Assembly: GCA_020310875.1 (NCBI GenBank)
Contig: CM035420.1
Location: 189,130,380-189,194,379, forward strand
Direction: 5' to 3'
Source of the DNA: Ceratopteris richardii
Taxonomy: Eukaryota; Streptophyta; Polypodiopsida; Polypodiales; Pteridaceae
DNA: 64,000 nt
How positions within the stretch are numbered: the stretch's first letter is position 1; every line of letters begins with the position of its first letter. Below the pieces are notes generated by a model. That model saw only the letters and a list, made by a program, of their open reading frames with translations, was not told where the DNA came from and searched no databases. Shown piece after piece: positions 1-12,488 of this stretch. The translations under genes and the position numbers were made by a program.

Positions 1-684
1 TGCATTATCGCGACGATGAGCCATAAGTGTCCGCATGTCTTTTAAACACCACTTAAGCGACCATCCTCTCCCAAACTCTATCTCAAGTGAACTAAGTATG
101 TATTTTTTATCCCTCTCATCATGCTCACCACAAAAAAAAAAAACATAATGTAAATAAAACATAAGATATTTATTTCAATTTATATGTAAAATTTTTACTT
201 ACTTCCACAGTAAGTGGATAAAGCGCAGGTAAGAGTCGCATAGTGCCCGCATCCTTCTCTTGAACTCCACTCCATTCCCTATGTACACAATGTTCCCCTC
301 TGGCTCTATATCGCACTCTAGTCCTAAGGTGCCTATGCATGTCCTCATAGGCAACTCTGCTCTGCTATCACGTGCTGGAGGTGGTATAGGTGTCCTGAAA
401 ATAGATAGATAAAAATAAATAAAAATATGTGTTATAATATCATTAAAAAAGTTTATGAAAAAAATAACATACCTATGAGTAGATAGCTCTCTTCTTGCAT
501 GTGGAGCCGTAGAAGAGCTCTCGTCTGATCACTGGGTAAGCATCTGGATCGTATAGTCTAGCTCCTCATCAGACATCTCTCAGTAATCACGCATTATGGG
601 CCCTAGAGTATCAGACGGAACTCTTGCTCTCATAAGACTTTTTATGAGAGTGAGTTTCGCCTTTCTCTCTCTACTAGGATCCAT
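1..684 (-). pseudogene. Spliced gene remnant, probably CACTA/En-Spm-type transposon protein
   Basis: Three open stretches on the minus strand look like exons. Exon 1 (684-473) starts MDPSRERKAK and ends at a GTATGT donor. Exon 2 (394-203) follows a TTTTCAG acceptor, keeps phase, and ends at a GTAAGT donor; it reads PIPPPARDSRAELPMR. A third stretch (about 115-1) reads KKYILSSLEIEFGRGW and then MRTLMAHRRD, and leaves the window. The W-rich SLE-IEFG-GW text followed by a basic HRRD resembles the domain of plant Ptta/En/Spm transposon proteins, but I recognise it only loosely. Exon 1 carries two in-frame stops and exon 3 is not in phase with the exon 2 donor, so this is a decayed copy. A degraded host gene is the alternative. 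The TCGC-rich hairpins near 5600-5705 could belong to the same transposon. Confidence 0.45.
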
Positions 685-704
685 AATACCTAACATATAA
701 AACA

Positions 705-2215
705 AAATGATTAGAAATCAATATATATATACGTGTACATATGTATGTGTATGCATTAAGTATGTGTATGTATGCATGTGGTGTGTGTATGTATGTGCGT
801 GTATGTGCGTGTATGTGTGTGTGTATGTGTGTATGCATATGTATGGGTGTGTATGCATCATTATGTGTGTATGTGTCTATGTGTGTATGTGTGTGTGTAT
901 ATGTGTGTGTCTATGTGTGTGTGTCTATGTGTATGTGTGTGCATCTATGAGTGTGTATGTGTTTATGTGTGTGTATGTGTCAGATATGTGTGTGTATGTG
1001 TATGCATGTATGTATGCATATGTGTGTATGTTGTGTATGCATTATGTATGCATATGTGTGTGTATGCATTATGTATGTGTATGTATGCATGTCTTGCCTT
1101 AAAAGTCGGGTTGCCATGCACGCCACCAGTGGAAGGTATGAGGATGTGATGCTTCAGTCTTCGATCTGGACCTTCCAAAGATCAAGAGGTTGAAGCACCC
1201 TCTTGTGGTTTCGGAACCGCTGGATATCTTCTTACACTTCTTCATGGATACTTGTTGGCCCTGGTTCCTCCTTCCACCTACATGCTTTTTCCTTGATATG
1301 TGCCCCTGCGGGGCTCTGTGTAGAGATGGGTGTTGCACCCCTGCGGGGCTTCTTGCAGAGATATGTCTTCAGATATTACCTTTTTAGTGAAGCTACTTTT
1401 GTTGTCTTCTTCTTTTCTTCTTTTTGCTTGATTCTCCCTCAACAGTATGCATATGCATATGCATTATGTATGTATATATATGCATGTATGTGTATGTGTG
1501 AGTATGTCTCTCTATGTGTGTGTATGCATATATGTGTCTATGTGTGTGTGTACATGTGTTTGTATGTGTGTATGCATGTGTATGTGTGTGTATGCATCAT
1601 TATGTGTGTATGTGTCTATGTGTCTATGTGTCTATGTGTCTATGTGTGTTTATGTGTGTGTGTATATGTGTGTGTGTCTATGTGTATGTATGTGTGTCTA
1701 TGAGTGTGTATGTGTTTATGTGTATGTATGTATCTATGTGTGTGTATGTGTGTATGTGTGTATGTGTGTATGTGTATGCATGTATGTATGCATATGTGTG
1801 TGTATGCATGTGTATGCATCATTATGTGTGTATGTGTCTATGTGTGTAAGTGTGTGTATATGTGTGTGTATGTGTCTATGTGTGTATGTGTATGCATGTA
1901 TGTATGCATATGTGTGTGTGTATGCATTATGTATGCATATGTGTGTGTATGCATTATGTATGTGTATGTATGCATGTATGTATGTATGTATGTATGTATG
2001 CATATGCATATGCATTATGTATGTATATATATATGCATGTATGTGTATGTGTAAGTATGTCTCTCTATGTGTGTGTATGCATATATGTGTGTGTATGCAT
2101 ATATGTGTGTATGTGTGTATGTGTGTATGTGTGTGTGTACATGTGTTTGTATGTGTGTATGCATGTGCATGTGTGTGTATGCATCATTATGTGTGTATGT
2201 GTCTATGTGTGTTTA

Positions 2216-2248
<33 letters not shown>

Positions 2249-5200
2249 CTATGTGTATGTATGTGTGTCTATGAGTGTGTATGTGTTAGGATGTGTATGT
2301 ATGTATCTATGTGTGTGTATGTGTCTATGTGTGTATGTGTATGCATGCATGTATGCATATGTGTGTGTATGCACGTGTATGTGTGTGTATGCATCATTAT
2401 GTGTGTATGTGTCTATGTGTAAGTGTGTGTATATGTGTGTGTACGTGTGTGCGAGTCTATGTGTATGTGTGTGTGTGTCTATGAGTGTGTATGTGTTTAT
2501 GTGTATGTATGTATCTGTGTGTGTATGTGTCTATGTGTGTATGTGTATGCATGTATGTATGCATATGTGTGTATATGCATATGTATGTGTGTGTATGCAT
2601 CATTATGTGTGTATGTGTCTATGTGTGTATGTTTGTGTGTGTGGGTGTATATGTGTGTGTATATGTGTTTGTGTATGTGTATGTGTCTATGTGTATGTGT
2701 CGCTATGCGTCTATGAGTGTGTATTTGTTTATGTGTGTGTATGTTTCTATGTGTGTGTATGTGTCTATGTGTGTATGTGTATGCATGTATGTATGCATAT
2801 GTGTGTATGTGTCTGTATGCATTATGTATGCATATGTGTGTATGTGTCTGTATGCATTATGTATGCATATGTGTGTGTATGCATTATGTATGTGTATGTA
2901 AGCATGTGCATTATGTATGTATGTAAGTATGTATGTATGCATATGCATATGCATTATGTATGCATATGCATATGCATTATGTATGCATATGCATATGCAT
3001 TATGTATGCATATGTGTGTATGTGTGTGTATGCATTATGTATGCATATGTGCGTGTATGGATTATGTATGTGTATGTAAGCATGTGCATTATGTAAGCAT
3101 GTAAGTATGTATGTATGCATATGCATATGCATTATGTATGCACATGTATGCACATGTATGCATATGTATGCATGTATGTGTATGTGTGTGTATGTCTCTC
3201 TATGTGTGTATGCATATATGTGTGTGTATGCATATATGTGTGTGTATGTGTGTGTATATGTGTGTGTATGTGTGTATGCATGTGTAGTATGCATCATTAT
3301 GTGTGTATGTGTGTGTGTGTGTGTGTCTATGTGTATATGTGTGTATCTATGAGTATGTATGTGTTTATGTGTGTGTATGTGTCTATGTGTGTATGTGTCT
3401 ATGTGTGTGTATGTATCTATGCATGTGCATTATGTATGCATATGTGTGTATGTGTGTGTATGCATTATGTATGCATATGTGTGTGTATGCATTACGTATG
3501 TGTATGTAAGCATGTGCATTATGTATGCATGTAAGTATGCATATGCGTTATGTATGCATATGTATGCATATATGTGTATGTGTGTGTATGTCTCTCTATG
3601 TGTGTGTATGCATATATATGTGTGTATGCATATATGTGTGTGTATGTATATGTGTCTGTATGTGTGTATGCATGTGTAGTATGCATCATTATGTGTGTAT
3701 GTGTGTGTATATGTGTGTGTATGTGTGTGTGCGTCTATGTGTATATGTGTGTATCTATGAGTATGTATGTGTCTATGTGTGTATGTGTCTATGAGTGTGT
3801 ATGTGTTTATGTGTGTGTATGTGTCTATGTGTGTGTATGTGTCTATGTGTGTATGTGTATGCATGTATGTATGCATAGGTGTGTGTATGTGTGTGTATGC
3901 ATTATGTATGCATATGTATGTCTATGCATTATGTATGTGTATGTATGCATGTAAGTATGTATGTATGCATATGCATATGCATTATGTATGCACATGTATG
4001 CATGTATGTGTATGTGTGTGTATGTCTCTCTATGTGTGTGTGTATGCATATATATGTGTGTATGTGTGTATGTGTGTGTATATGTGTATCTATGTGTGTA
4101 TGCATGTGGATGCATGTGAATGCATCATAATGTGTGTATGTGTCTATGTGTGTATGTGTGTGCACGTCTATGTGTATGTGTGTGTGTCTATGAGTGTGTA
4201 TGTGTTTATGTGTGTGTATGTGTCTATGTGTGTGTATGTGTCTATGTGTGTATGTGTATGCATGTATGTATGCATATGTGTGTGTATGCATTATGTATGC
4301 ATATATGTGTGTATGTGTGTGTATGTGTTTATGTGTGTGTATGTGTCTATGTGTGTGTATGTGTATGCATATGTGTATGTGTATGTGTATGCATGTATGT
4401 ATGCATATGTGTGTGTATGTGTGTGTATGTGTTTATGTGTGTATGTGTCTATGTGTGTGTATGTGTCTATGTGTGTATGTGTATGCATGTATGTATGCAT
4501 GTGTGTGTACGTGCATGTATGCATTATGTATGCATATGTGTGTGTATGTGTGTGTGTATGTGTGTATGTGTTTATGTGTGTGTATGTGTCTATGTGTGTG
4601 TATGTGTATGCATATGTGTGTATGTGTATGCATGTATGTATGCATATGTGTGTGTATGTGTTTATGTGTGTATGTGTCTATGTGTGTGTATGTGTCTATG
4701 TGTGTATGTGTATGCATGTATGTATGCATATGTGTGTGTATGTGTGTGTATGCATTATGTATGCATATGTATGTGTATGTGTGTGTATGTGTTTATGTGT
4801 GTGTATGTGTCTATGTGTGTGTATGTGTATGCATATGTGTGTGTATGTGTATGCATGTATGTATGCATATGTGTGTGTATGTGTGTGTATGTGTTTATGT
4901 GTGTGTATGTGTCTATGTGTGTGTATGTGTCTATGTGTGCATATGTGTGTGTATGCATGTAAGTATGTATGTATGTACTCATATGCATATGCATTATGTA
5001 TGCATATGTGTGTGTATGCATGTAAGTATGTATGGATGTACGCATATGCATATGCATTATGTATGCATGTATGTTTATGTGTGTCCATGTCTCTCTATGT
5101 GTGTTTGTATGCATATATGTGTGTGTATGTGTGTATATGTGTGTGTATGTGTGTGTATGTGTGTGTATGTGTGTGTGTATGTGTGTATGTGTGTGTATAT

Positions 5201-5370
5201 GTATGTGTATATGTGTGTGCATGTGTATGCATTATGTGTGCATGTGGGTATGCAACATTATTTGTGTATGTATATGTGTGTGTGTCTATGTGTATGTGTG
5301 TGTGTGTGTCTATGTGTGTATATGTGTGTGTATGCATATGTATGTGTGTGTAACTGTGTGTGTGTGCGCA
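705..5370. repeat. TG/TATG/GTATGC simple-repeat block with higher-order copies
   Basis: About 4.6 kb of (TG)n, (TATG)n, GTATGC and TCTATG units, interrupted once by a solo LTR. Larger modules recur. A segment with ATGCATATGCATATGCATTA followed within about 60-100 bases by GTCTCTCTATGTGTG starts near 1447, 1997, 3117, 3537, 3965 and 5040, with gaps of about 420-1120 bases. The block therefore grew by duplicating long segments as well as by slippage. Long open frames here encode only M, Y, C, V, I and H and are a by-product of repeats that contain no stop triplets. I see no gene in it. Confidence 0.95.
1090..1444 (-). repeat. Solo LTR of Gypsy family B
   Basis: A 355-bp segment starts TGTCTTGCC and ends CCTCAACA. 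It is the same length as the LTR at 14234-14588 and differs from it at about a dozen positions by eye (roughly 3%). No PBS, PPT or internal sequence flanks it; both sides are TATG simple repeat. This is what unequal recombination between the two LTRs of an element leaves behind. Target-site copies cannot be judged because the flanks are themselves repeats (GTATGCA occurs on both sides). Orientation is taken from the copy at 14234. Confidence 0.85.
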
Positions 5371-5384
5371 TACTTTGCAAGTAG

Positions 5385-5501
<117 letters not shown>

Positions 5502-5530
5502 GGTCTCTTCTTGGTCTCTCGCGTCCAAAT

Positions 5531-5550
5531 CCCGGCACAAATGTGCCGGG
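5531..5550. repeat. Short perfect hairpin
   Basis: CCCGGCACA and TGTGCCGGG are exact inverted copies separated by two bases. Its role is unknown. It lies between the TC run and the TCGC-rich hairpin region and may be part of the same transposon end. Confidence 0.6.
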
Positions 5551-5574
5551 AGAAATCAAAAATTGTTTTTTACA

Positions 5575-5710
5575 TTCCAGAGCATCGCATATGCAACACT
5601 CTTTAGTTTGCCAACATCGCAAATACCGTGGCTCACTAGCGATGGTATTTGCGACGCTATTAATTTAGTGTCGCATAAGCAATGCTATCATCGCTTATGC
5701 GAAGGTTCTC
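5575..5710. repeat. TCGC-rich inverted repeats, possible CACTA subterminal region
   Basis: Several TCGCA/TGCGA motifs occur in both orientations, for example TCGCAAATACC against GGTATTTGCGA (about 5618-5657), and GTCGCATAAGC against GCTTATGCGA (about 5672-5702). Plant CACTA elements often carry subterminal repeats of the TAGCGACG...CGTCGCTA kind. With the transposon-like exons at 1-684 this could be the other end of the same element, later expanded by simple repeat. No CACTA terminus was found, so the link is inference. Confidence 0.35.
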
Positions 5711-6113
5711 GCTTTAAAAAAAAAATCAAAAAGTTGACCGTGTCTGATGATTTGATACCTTGGAATGGTAGCAAAGATGTGTTACAGGTTGAAAATGCAT
5801 ATGAAGTCCAGAAGAAGTTCAAAGAGCAACAACAAAGCATGGAGATGAGTGGTCCAACCACATCAAGAACACCATAGGAGGAAATAACTACATCATAATG
5901 GTAAGGAAATACTGGAAATATCATTCAAGTGACGGATATAGCAAAGGAAAGGAAAAGGCAAATAATGAAGACCATCAGCATGTAAACATGGACTCTACTA
6001 ATGATGAATATGTGGAAAAATTAGAAATTTGAGGACTTAAAGCATCCAAACCAAAGAGGAGGAGATTCCTACCCCCTAATGGTGATGTAAGATCCTCCAA
6101 TAGGGACGAATAC
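5711..6113. other. No gene recognised; AT-rich spacer before the K repeat
   Basis: Short open runs occur but none has a recognisable domain. Because it directly precedes the start of an LTR-like repeat on the plus strand, it may be the 3' internal end of that element. No clear polypurine tract was seen. Confidence 0.5.
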
Positions 6114-6501
6114 TGTTGAGCCCATGAACGTCATATTGGTCAAAGTCAATTGTAGTCAAGGTCAATTGTAGTCAAAGTCAATTGTAGTCAAAGTCAATTG
6201 TAGTCAAAGTCAAAAGGTCAAAGTCAAATTGGTCAAATTCAACATGTTCAAAGTCAAAGGTCAACATCAATGAAGTCAAAGTGCTCAAAGTCAGGTGTCA
6301 AGGTGCATAGGTAGTGCACAACTAATTGTTCACAAAGGGCGAAATTGCATAAAGTTGGTTGCATGTTGTAGAGGTATTTCTATAATTCTCTAAGGTTCAA
6401 AGTGTTTTTTAAAAGTGTTTGGAATGTTCAAGTGAACCCTCTCTTAGGTGCACATTTGAAGAATTAAAAGGCAAAAATGTGAAGGTATGTGAAGCGACAG
6501 C
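6114..6501 (+). repeat. LTR-like repeat K, left copy (split by a Copia insertion)
   Basis: Starts TGTTGAGCCCAT and contains a short tandem array of a 16-17-base unit built from GTCAAAGTCAATTGTA. It matches 62267 onward closely over about 390 bp. A Copia element sits at 6502-11657, and the match resumes at 11663 with GTATGTAGAAGTGAAAG and ends near 11692. Beyond that the two copies differ, so the true end of K is not known. An LTR is the best guess from the TGTTG start; this is not proved. Confidence 0.65.
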
Positions 6502-6731
6502 TATTGATATATTTAGGTAGTGATGTGTGTGAAGACTCTAGGACCGCCGGGGCACTTTTTCCCCTCTTTAGGAGGTTTTTTTCCCCGGCTTGTATATATG
6601 CCTATTGCCCTAATGGGCTACTTATCTTTATACATTCTCTAGTAATACATTCAGTATTGTGTGTTTGTGTTCCAAGCTTCTTCTTCTTCCTTGTGCTGTT
6701 CGCGTGCTTCTGCAGACGTCTAACTCCAACA
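6502..6731 (+). repeat. 5' LTR of Copia element I
   Basis: Ends TAACTCCAACA, with two bases before the tRNA-iMet primer site. It contains an inverted CCGGGG/CCCCGG pair around a short pyrimidine run, and a TATATATG candidate promoter element near its middle. Confidence 0.93.
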
Positions 6732-7086
6732 ATTGGTATCAGAGCAGGTCCTCACTTTATCTAGGGCACCGTCGACACTCCTCCATTTTCCAGTGTCAGA
6801 TTCGCATGAAATTTGGTGAGCATACTCAGGGTGTTTCAGTGATCAAAACAGCTTCGCTTTGTGGTGCCGAAATCGCGATCTGAGCTCGCTTCGGCCTCCG
6901 AACGCACTATCGCAGTGCTTGTCAGGCTATTTCGTCTTTTTTTGCCAAAGGTATATACCTGTTTCTGTTCGCTAGTATAAGCGTCTCGAAGTCTGCTACA
7001 GGTTTAGCAGAACTCGTCTAGGCAGTTCCATTCAACTTTTTGAGATACAGTCAATTTTTTGCATCAAGGTATTTTAGTCATCGGCC

Positions 7087-7950
7087 ATGGCTGAAAGCAG
7101 TGATGTATTCCGTATGTTGGCTGTTGAGGATAAGTTGGATGGTACTAACTACCCATTATGGGCTTATATGATGTGACATGTTTTGGTTGCAAAAGGATTG
7201 TGGAACATTGTGCAGGGTGTTGAAAGACATCCTGTTACACCTGTAACAACAGCTACTACGAATACAAGTGCTGGAGCTGATGAAGATGGTGTCGAAGATG
7301 ATATTGTGCAGATTCCTGTTCGTGCTGCTATTTCTGCTGCACCTACTACAGAGCAAATTCGTTGGGATGGAAGAGATGCCCAGGCACATGCATTGATAGC
7401 TTTGTCTGTCAAACATGCCATCATTCCTCATCTTTGCTCTTGCAGAACAGCTAGAGATGCTTGGGATACACTTACCACATTGTACCAAGCTAGGAATGAG
7501 GCTCGTGTTGCTTACCTCCGAAAACGATTGGAGAGTGAGCACATGAATGAAGGTGATTCTATGAACAGTTTCCTAACGAAGATCAAAGATTTGAAGGAAC
7601 AGTTGATTTTTGCTGATGAGGTTATACCTGATAGCTCACTTGTGCAGACCGTTCTGAATGGTCTTCCTGATTCATATAAGAGTTTTGCTTCTACTCTTCG
7701 ATTGATGATGAAAGGCAATCCGAATGCCTTATCATTTGAGGAGTTAGTCTTTGTTCTGTTGCAGGAAGATCAGTCCAGGCACAACAGGCCCATTATGCGT
7801 GTTGTAGATCAAGCTTTCCTGGCTAGTCAGAAGGGCAAAGGAAAATGGAGCTCTTCTACTAGTAAGCAGAAATCTGCAAATGCTGCACATTTGAAGAACC
7901 AGGATAAAGATGAGAAGAAATCAGAAAAGCAAAAATTGTTTTTGCAAGTA
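7087..7950 (+). mobile_element. Gag region of Copia element I
   Basis: Begins MAESSDVFRM and has the KLDGTNYPLW entry typical of plant Copia Gag. A helical UBN2-type core follows (LYQARNEARVAYLRKRLE, LNGLPDSYKSFAS), with a degenerate zinc-knuckle CKYCKGNDH near 7940. Gag would form the particle shell. The copy is broken. Confidence 0.85.
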
Positions 7951-8149
7951 CTGTAAAGGGAATGATCATATCATAAAGAACTATCCAAAACTAGCTACAA
8001 AAGAGGCAAAGAAAAAGGAGGTTGGAATGGTTGTTGCAGAAGCCTCTACACCAAAAACAGAGTCTGCTAATCTTGTGCAGGAAGAAGAATGGGCGTTTAC
8101 TATTATTTGCAGTTTTGACCCATTTTCTCATGAGCAGTGCATGTCTGCA

Positions 8150-9480
8150 TTGGACTCAGATGTTTGGTACTTTGACCGTGGGGCGACCAAACATATTACC
8201 TCGCAGCGCAGTTTCTTCTCTTCACTCGAGCTTGCCCCTACATGGAAATACTGTCATATGCACCAACAACTCCTCTTATCTTATTATGGGAGTTGGTAAG
8301 ATCATTTTGACTACTACTAATGGTAGTTCTTTCACCTTGTCAGATGCTTTATTTGTGCTAGGGATCAAGAAGAATCTATTATCAGTTTCTGCATTAGCCA
8401 AGATTGGCTTGGTTGTGAAATTTGTTGATGACAGATGTACGGTTCATGATCTGTCAAATGGTGATGTTATTATTGCTTCTGGCATTTTATGTCGTGGGAT
8501 GTATAAGCTCATAGACTATGAAAGATTTGTGAATGATTCGGCATGTGCAGTTCATGATTCTCAGGCTATGTCAGATGCAAAGCTTTGGCATGCACGCTTT
8601 GGTCATCTGAATTTTGCTAGTTTGCTATGCCTGCAAAAATCTGATATGGTGTCTTCTTTGCCCAAGCTTGAGGCACTTGGAAAACATGTATGTGAAGGCT
8701 GTATTTTGGGCAAAATGCAGCGTTCCTCCTTTCCAAAAGATGGTTCGGTTTGGGCTACGCAGAAATTGTAGCTTGTACATAGTGGTGTCTGTGGTCCTAT
8801 GCAGACATCTTCTTTTGGAAACTATCTTTACTTCGTGACTTTCATTGATGCTTTTTCCAGGCATGCATGGGTATATCCATTGAAGGCAAAGTCCGAAGTT
8901 TTCATGTGCTTTAAACAGTTTTTGGTTTCAGCTGAAAATCTGTCAGCATGTAAAATGGGCACCCTCCATTCTGATCGAGGGGGGGAATATATGTCTTCTG
9001 ATTTTAATGCATTTTTGGCTGAACATGGGATAAAACACCAGTGTACAGTGTCGTATACACCTCAACAGAATGGAGTTGCTGAACGAAAGAACAGGTCACT
9101 CATGGAGATGGCGAGGTGCATGGTCAAGAGTCAAGATGTACCACATAGTTTCTGGCTTGAGGCTATCATGTGTGCAGCATATGTACTGAACAGGTGTCCC
9201 ACTAAAGCGCTGCAGTCTATCAAACCATATGAGGCTTGGTCTGACCGCAAGCCATCTGTTGCTCATCTACGTGTTTTTGGTTGTTTGGCATATGCATTAG
9301 TGCCTGAACAACATCGCAGAAAATTGGATGATAAGGCAATAAAATGTATTTTTGTTGGGTACAATTCTGAAAGTAAAGGCTATCATCTGTATCATCCACA
9401 GACTAAACGCATTCTGGTTAGCCGTGATGTTGTTTTCGTGGAAGATGCTATTCAGCCATTGATTTCATGTACCAAGGAGA
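8150..9480 (+). mobile_element. Protease to integrase region of Copia element I
   Basis: A protease-like motif WYFDRGATKHIT lies near 8165. A GAG-pre-integrase zinc segment (LWHARFGHLN) is near 8585. The integrase core runs from about 8830, with the second catalytic Asp in HSDRGGEY (near 8967) and the catalytic Glu in NGVAERKNR (near 9070). Broken. Confidence 0.88.
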
Positions 9481-9829
9481 CATTTGTTAGCTCCAAAGAC
9501 ATGTATGATACTTTGATGCCTCTTTTTACAGGTGGTCAGTCTAGTGCTGGTCCTAATGAGGCAACTTCTCAACCTTTGTAGGTTTCATGTGATGATGCAG
9601 ATAATTCTATTTCTGATGCAGATGTACATGACGCACTTATTGATGAGAGAGTTGATATTGAGCAGGCAAGAACTATGCCAAAATGGCTGGTGCAGACTTT
9701 GCGTGACAGCAAATTAGATGCACCTCTGTCATATTGTACTCGTTCAGGCTCTCATAGTGCCTCTTTTGCATCAGATTGCTATGCTATGGCTGCATCTAGT
9801 CTCTGTGATGAGAATGAGTCTGTTTCGTT

Positions 9830-11345
9830 TGATGAAGCACAAAATTCAGAAAATTGGATGGCTGCTATGCAATCTGAATATGATGCTATAATGAAGAATG
9901 GTACTTGGTCTTTATGTGACTTGCCTCCTGGCAAGAAGGCCATTGGCACTAAGCGGGTATACAAGCTGAAGCGTAAACCTGATGGTACAGTGGACAAGTA
10001 TAAGGCTAGGCTTGTTGCAAAGGGTTATGCGCAGGAAAGAGGCATTGATTTTGATGAGACCTTTGCACCTACATGCGGTATGACTACTGTTCGGAGCATT
10101 TGTGCACTTGCGGCCCATCATGGTTGGAATGTACATCAGTTAGACATTAAAACAACATTTCTGAATGGTGACTTGCATGAAGAAGTGTATGTTTTTCAAC
10201 CCCGTGGCTTTGCGCAAAAAGGGCATGAAAACCAGGTGTGCAGGTTAAAGAAGGCATTATATGGTTTAAAGCAAGCACCAGGTGCTTGGTATGAGAAGAT
10301 ACATGCCTATCTGGTTGCACATGGTTTTGAGAACAGTCCAACTGAAAGCACCTGATATGTTAAGCGTGCTAATGATGTGCTTCTGATCATTGTTGTCTAT
10401 GTTGATGACATGCTGCTCACTGGTCCTATTGAGAAGCATATTACTGATTTCAAGGCTGATTTGCATGCCTCATTTGAGATGTCTGATTTGGGGCATTTGC
10501 ATCACTATTTGGGCATTCAGTTTATGCAAGTTGATGGTGGAATGGCTTTGTGTCAAAGGAAATATATTGACACATTATTGCAGCGTTTTGGCCTTGAAGA
10601 CTGTAAGCCTATTGCCACTCCTATGGAGACAGGTTTACGATTGAGTCTTCATGATGCTGGAGATGCATTTGATGCTGTTGTCTATCAGCAGGCTGTTGGA
10701 TGCTTGATTTATTTATGCATTACTCGACCAGATATTCAGTTTGCTATCTCACAAATGAGCAGGTTTATGCATTGCTAGGAGTCACGCATTGGAAGGCAGT
10801 TAAGCGCATCTTTTGCTACTTGAGTGGTACTCAGCTACTTGGGTTGTTTTATCCCAAGGGGGGATCACTACTGCCACATTTGCATGCTGTTTCTGACTCA
10901 GATTGGGCTGGTTGCTATGACACTCGTATGTCCACCAATGGTTTTTGCTTCATGCTTGGTAGCTCATGTATATCTTGGTTGAGCAAGAAGTAGCCTACTG
11001 TGGCCACTTCCAGTTGTGAGGTTGAGTATAGGGCAGCTTTCACAGCGACTGTTGAGTGTGTGTGGCTCAGACGCCTTATGGCTGATTTGGGTGTTGGCCA
11101 GTCTTCTGCCACCACCATCTTCACTGATAGTCAGAGCGCATTGGCAGTTGCGAGGAACCCTATGTTCCATGCTCGCACTAAGCACATTGAGGTGCATTAT
11201 CACTATGTCAGGGAGAGGTTCTCTGCTCGGGAGATCAACTTGGCATATGTACCCACGCAGGAGAACATAGCAGACCTTTTCACGAAGGCTCTGCCTAGGG
11301 AGAAGTTTGAAGCTTTCCGCAAAGCTTTGGGCTTACTATCTTTTG
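9830..11345 (+). mobile_element. Reverse transcriptase and RNase H region of Copia element I
   Basis: RT blocks are seen from NWMAAMQSEYDAI (about 9853) through QLDIKTTFLNG to the catalytic YVDDM (about 10399-10413). RNase H follows, with SDSDWAGC near 10890, FTDSQSALAV near 11121 and HTK-type HARTKHIE near 11170. Broken. Confidence 0.9.
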
Positions 11346-11427
11346 TGGAGTGATTTCCACATAGCTTGGCACTTCCTTATACATGAGTGCCAGCTCCTTG
11401 TTCACCGCATCACTCCCAGGGGGGATT

Positions 11428-11657
11428 TGTTGATATATTTAGGTAGCGATGTGTGTGAACACACTAGGACTGCCGGGGCACTTTTTTCCCTCTTTAGGAG
11501 GTTTTTTCCCCCGGCTTGTATATACGCCTATTGCCCTAATGGGCTACTTATCTTTGCACATTCTCTAGTAATACATTCAGTATTGTGTGTTTGTGCTCCA
11601 AGCTTCTTCTTCTTCCTTGTGTTGTTCGCGTGCTTTCGCAGACGTCTAACTCCAACA
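11428..11657 (+). repeat. 3' LTR of Copia element I
   Basis: Same 230-bp length as the 5' copy. It begins TGTTGATATATT, directly after a run of six G residues in the polypurine tract. Confidence 0.93.
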
Positions 11658-11692
11658 GCAGCGTATGTAGAAGTGAAAGTATGGCATTTTTT

Positions 11693-12070
11693 GTAATTAT
11701 ATATATCCAAATGATGTAAAAACTTGGAAGAGTCTTTCTCATGTATAGTAGAAGCATATGTATTTTTCTTAGAATTTTTTGAAAACTCTTTGATAACATA
11801 TTTTTAGATTAGAAGGTAAAAGGAACAAATTTCAAGTGTAAAAAGGGACACTTGAAAAAGTATAAGTAATATTATCTTCTATTTTGAAGAGATTGGTTGT
11901 ATTATTCTGATGCTATCCAAGTAATGTGAAGAGCTTCCTTGCAAAAAATCGTGTTTCCACTTTTCATGATCATTTTCTTGATTTGTTGAGTCTTCTCATT
12001 GTGAAATCCATGGAATTTGTGAACTTCTCTTGTGTATTTCTTAGTGAAGTGTATGAAGATAGGTGAATGT
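11693..12070. other. No gene recognised
   Basis: AT-rich sequence between the end of the K match and the candidate 5' LTR start of element D. No domain or repeat was identified; it may be an older retroelement fragment. Confidence 0.5.
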
Positions 12071-12468
12071 TGTTAGATTGAGGAAGACATTGCAAGAGAT
12101 TAAAGTTGGAATTGGAATTTCTGAGTTTTTACAGAATCACGATTGTCTCGTCTGTGTGATACATGTACTGTTTTGGAAATTTGACTTCATATTTCTAATC
12201 TATAGGAAAAATGGCACACTTTAGGCAAAAAGATTGTTGAAAATGTTGTTGTAGAACTCAAGATAATCAAAACCCTAGTTTCTTTCCTTTCTTCTTCACT
12301 AACTTCTTTGAAAACTGTTATGTCAAATCTTATTCTTGGATTCCATTAACTAGCAGGGGTTGTGGTCTTTGCATACTTCCCGGATTGACAATTTGAAGAT
12401 GTGTAGTTAATCTTTTGTGCTATAATTATTGGAGAGGACAACTCCAAAGGTTAACAACAAAGATTTTT

Positions 12469-12488
12469 TGGTGCCGTTGCCAAGGAAC
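12469..12488 (+). other. Primer binding site of element D (tRNA-Asp type)
   Basis: TGGTGCCGTTGCCAAGGAAC is the tRNA-Asp 3'-end complement (TGGCGCCGTTGCCGGGGATC in plants) with a few changes. It lies about 12 bases after an LTR-like end TTAACA. Confidence 0.75.

Larger units (their letters stand above)
6502..11657 (+). mobile_element. Ty1/Copia LTR retrotransposon (element I), full length, broken
   Basis: Two 230-bp LTRs (6502-6731 and 11428-11657) flank a single Gag-Pol region. The initiator-Met primer site TGGTATCAGAGC is at 6734-6745, and a purine tract CCAGGGGGGATT precedes the 3' LTR. Target copies are ACAGC (6497-6501) and GCAGC (11658-11662). Domain order is Gag, protease, integrase, RT, RNase H, which is diagnostic of Copia. 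It landed inside repeat K. The LTRs differ at about 14 of 230 positions by eye (about 6%), which makes it the oldest of the three insertions here that can be dated. The coding region has roughly half a dozen breaks. Confidence 0.95.

Noticed and set aside
3767-5353. Open frames up to 528 codons made of M, Y, C, V, I and H across 705-5370
   Set aside because: The TG/TATG repeats contain no stop triplets; length and composition follow from the repeat, not from selection.
705-5370. Telomeric or subtelomeric repeat
   Set aside because: The units are TG/TATG/GTATGC, not TTTAGGG; nothing marks a chromosome end.
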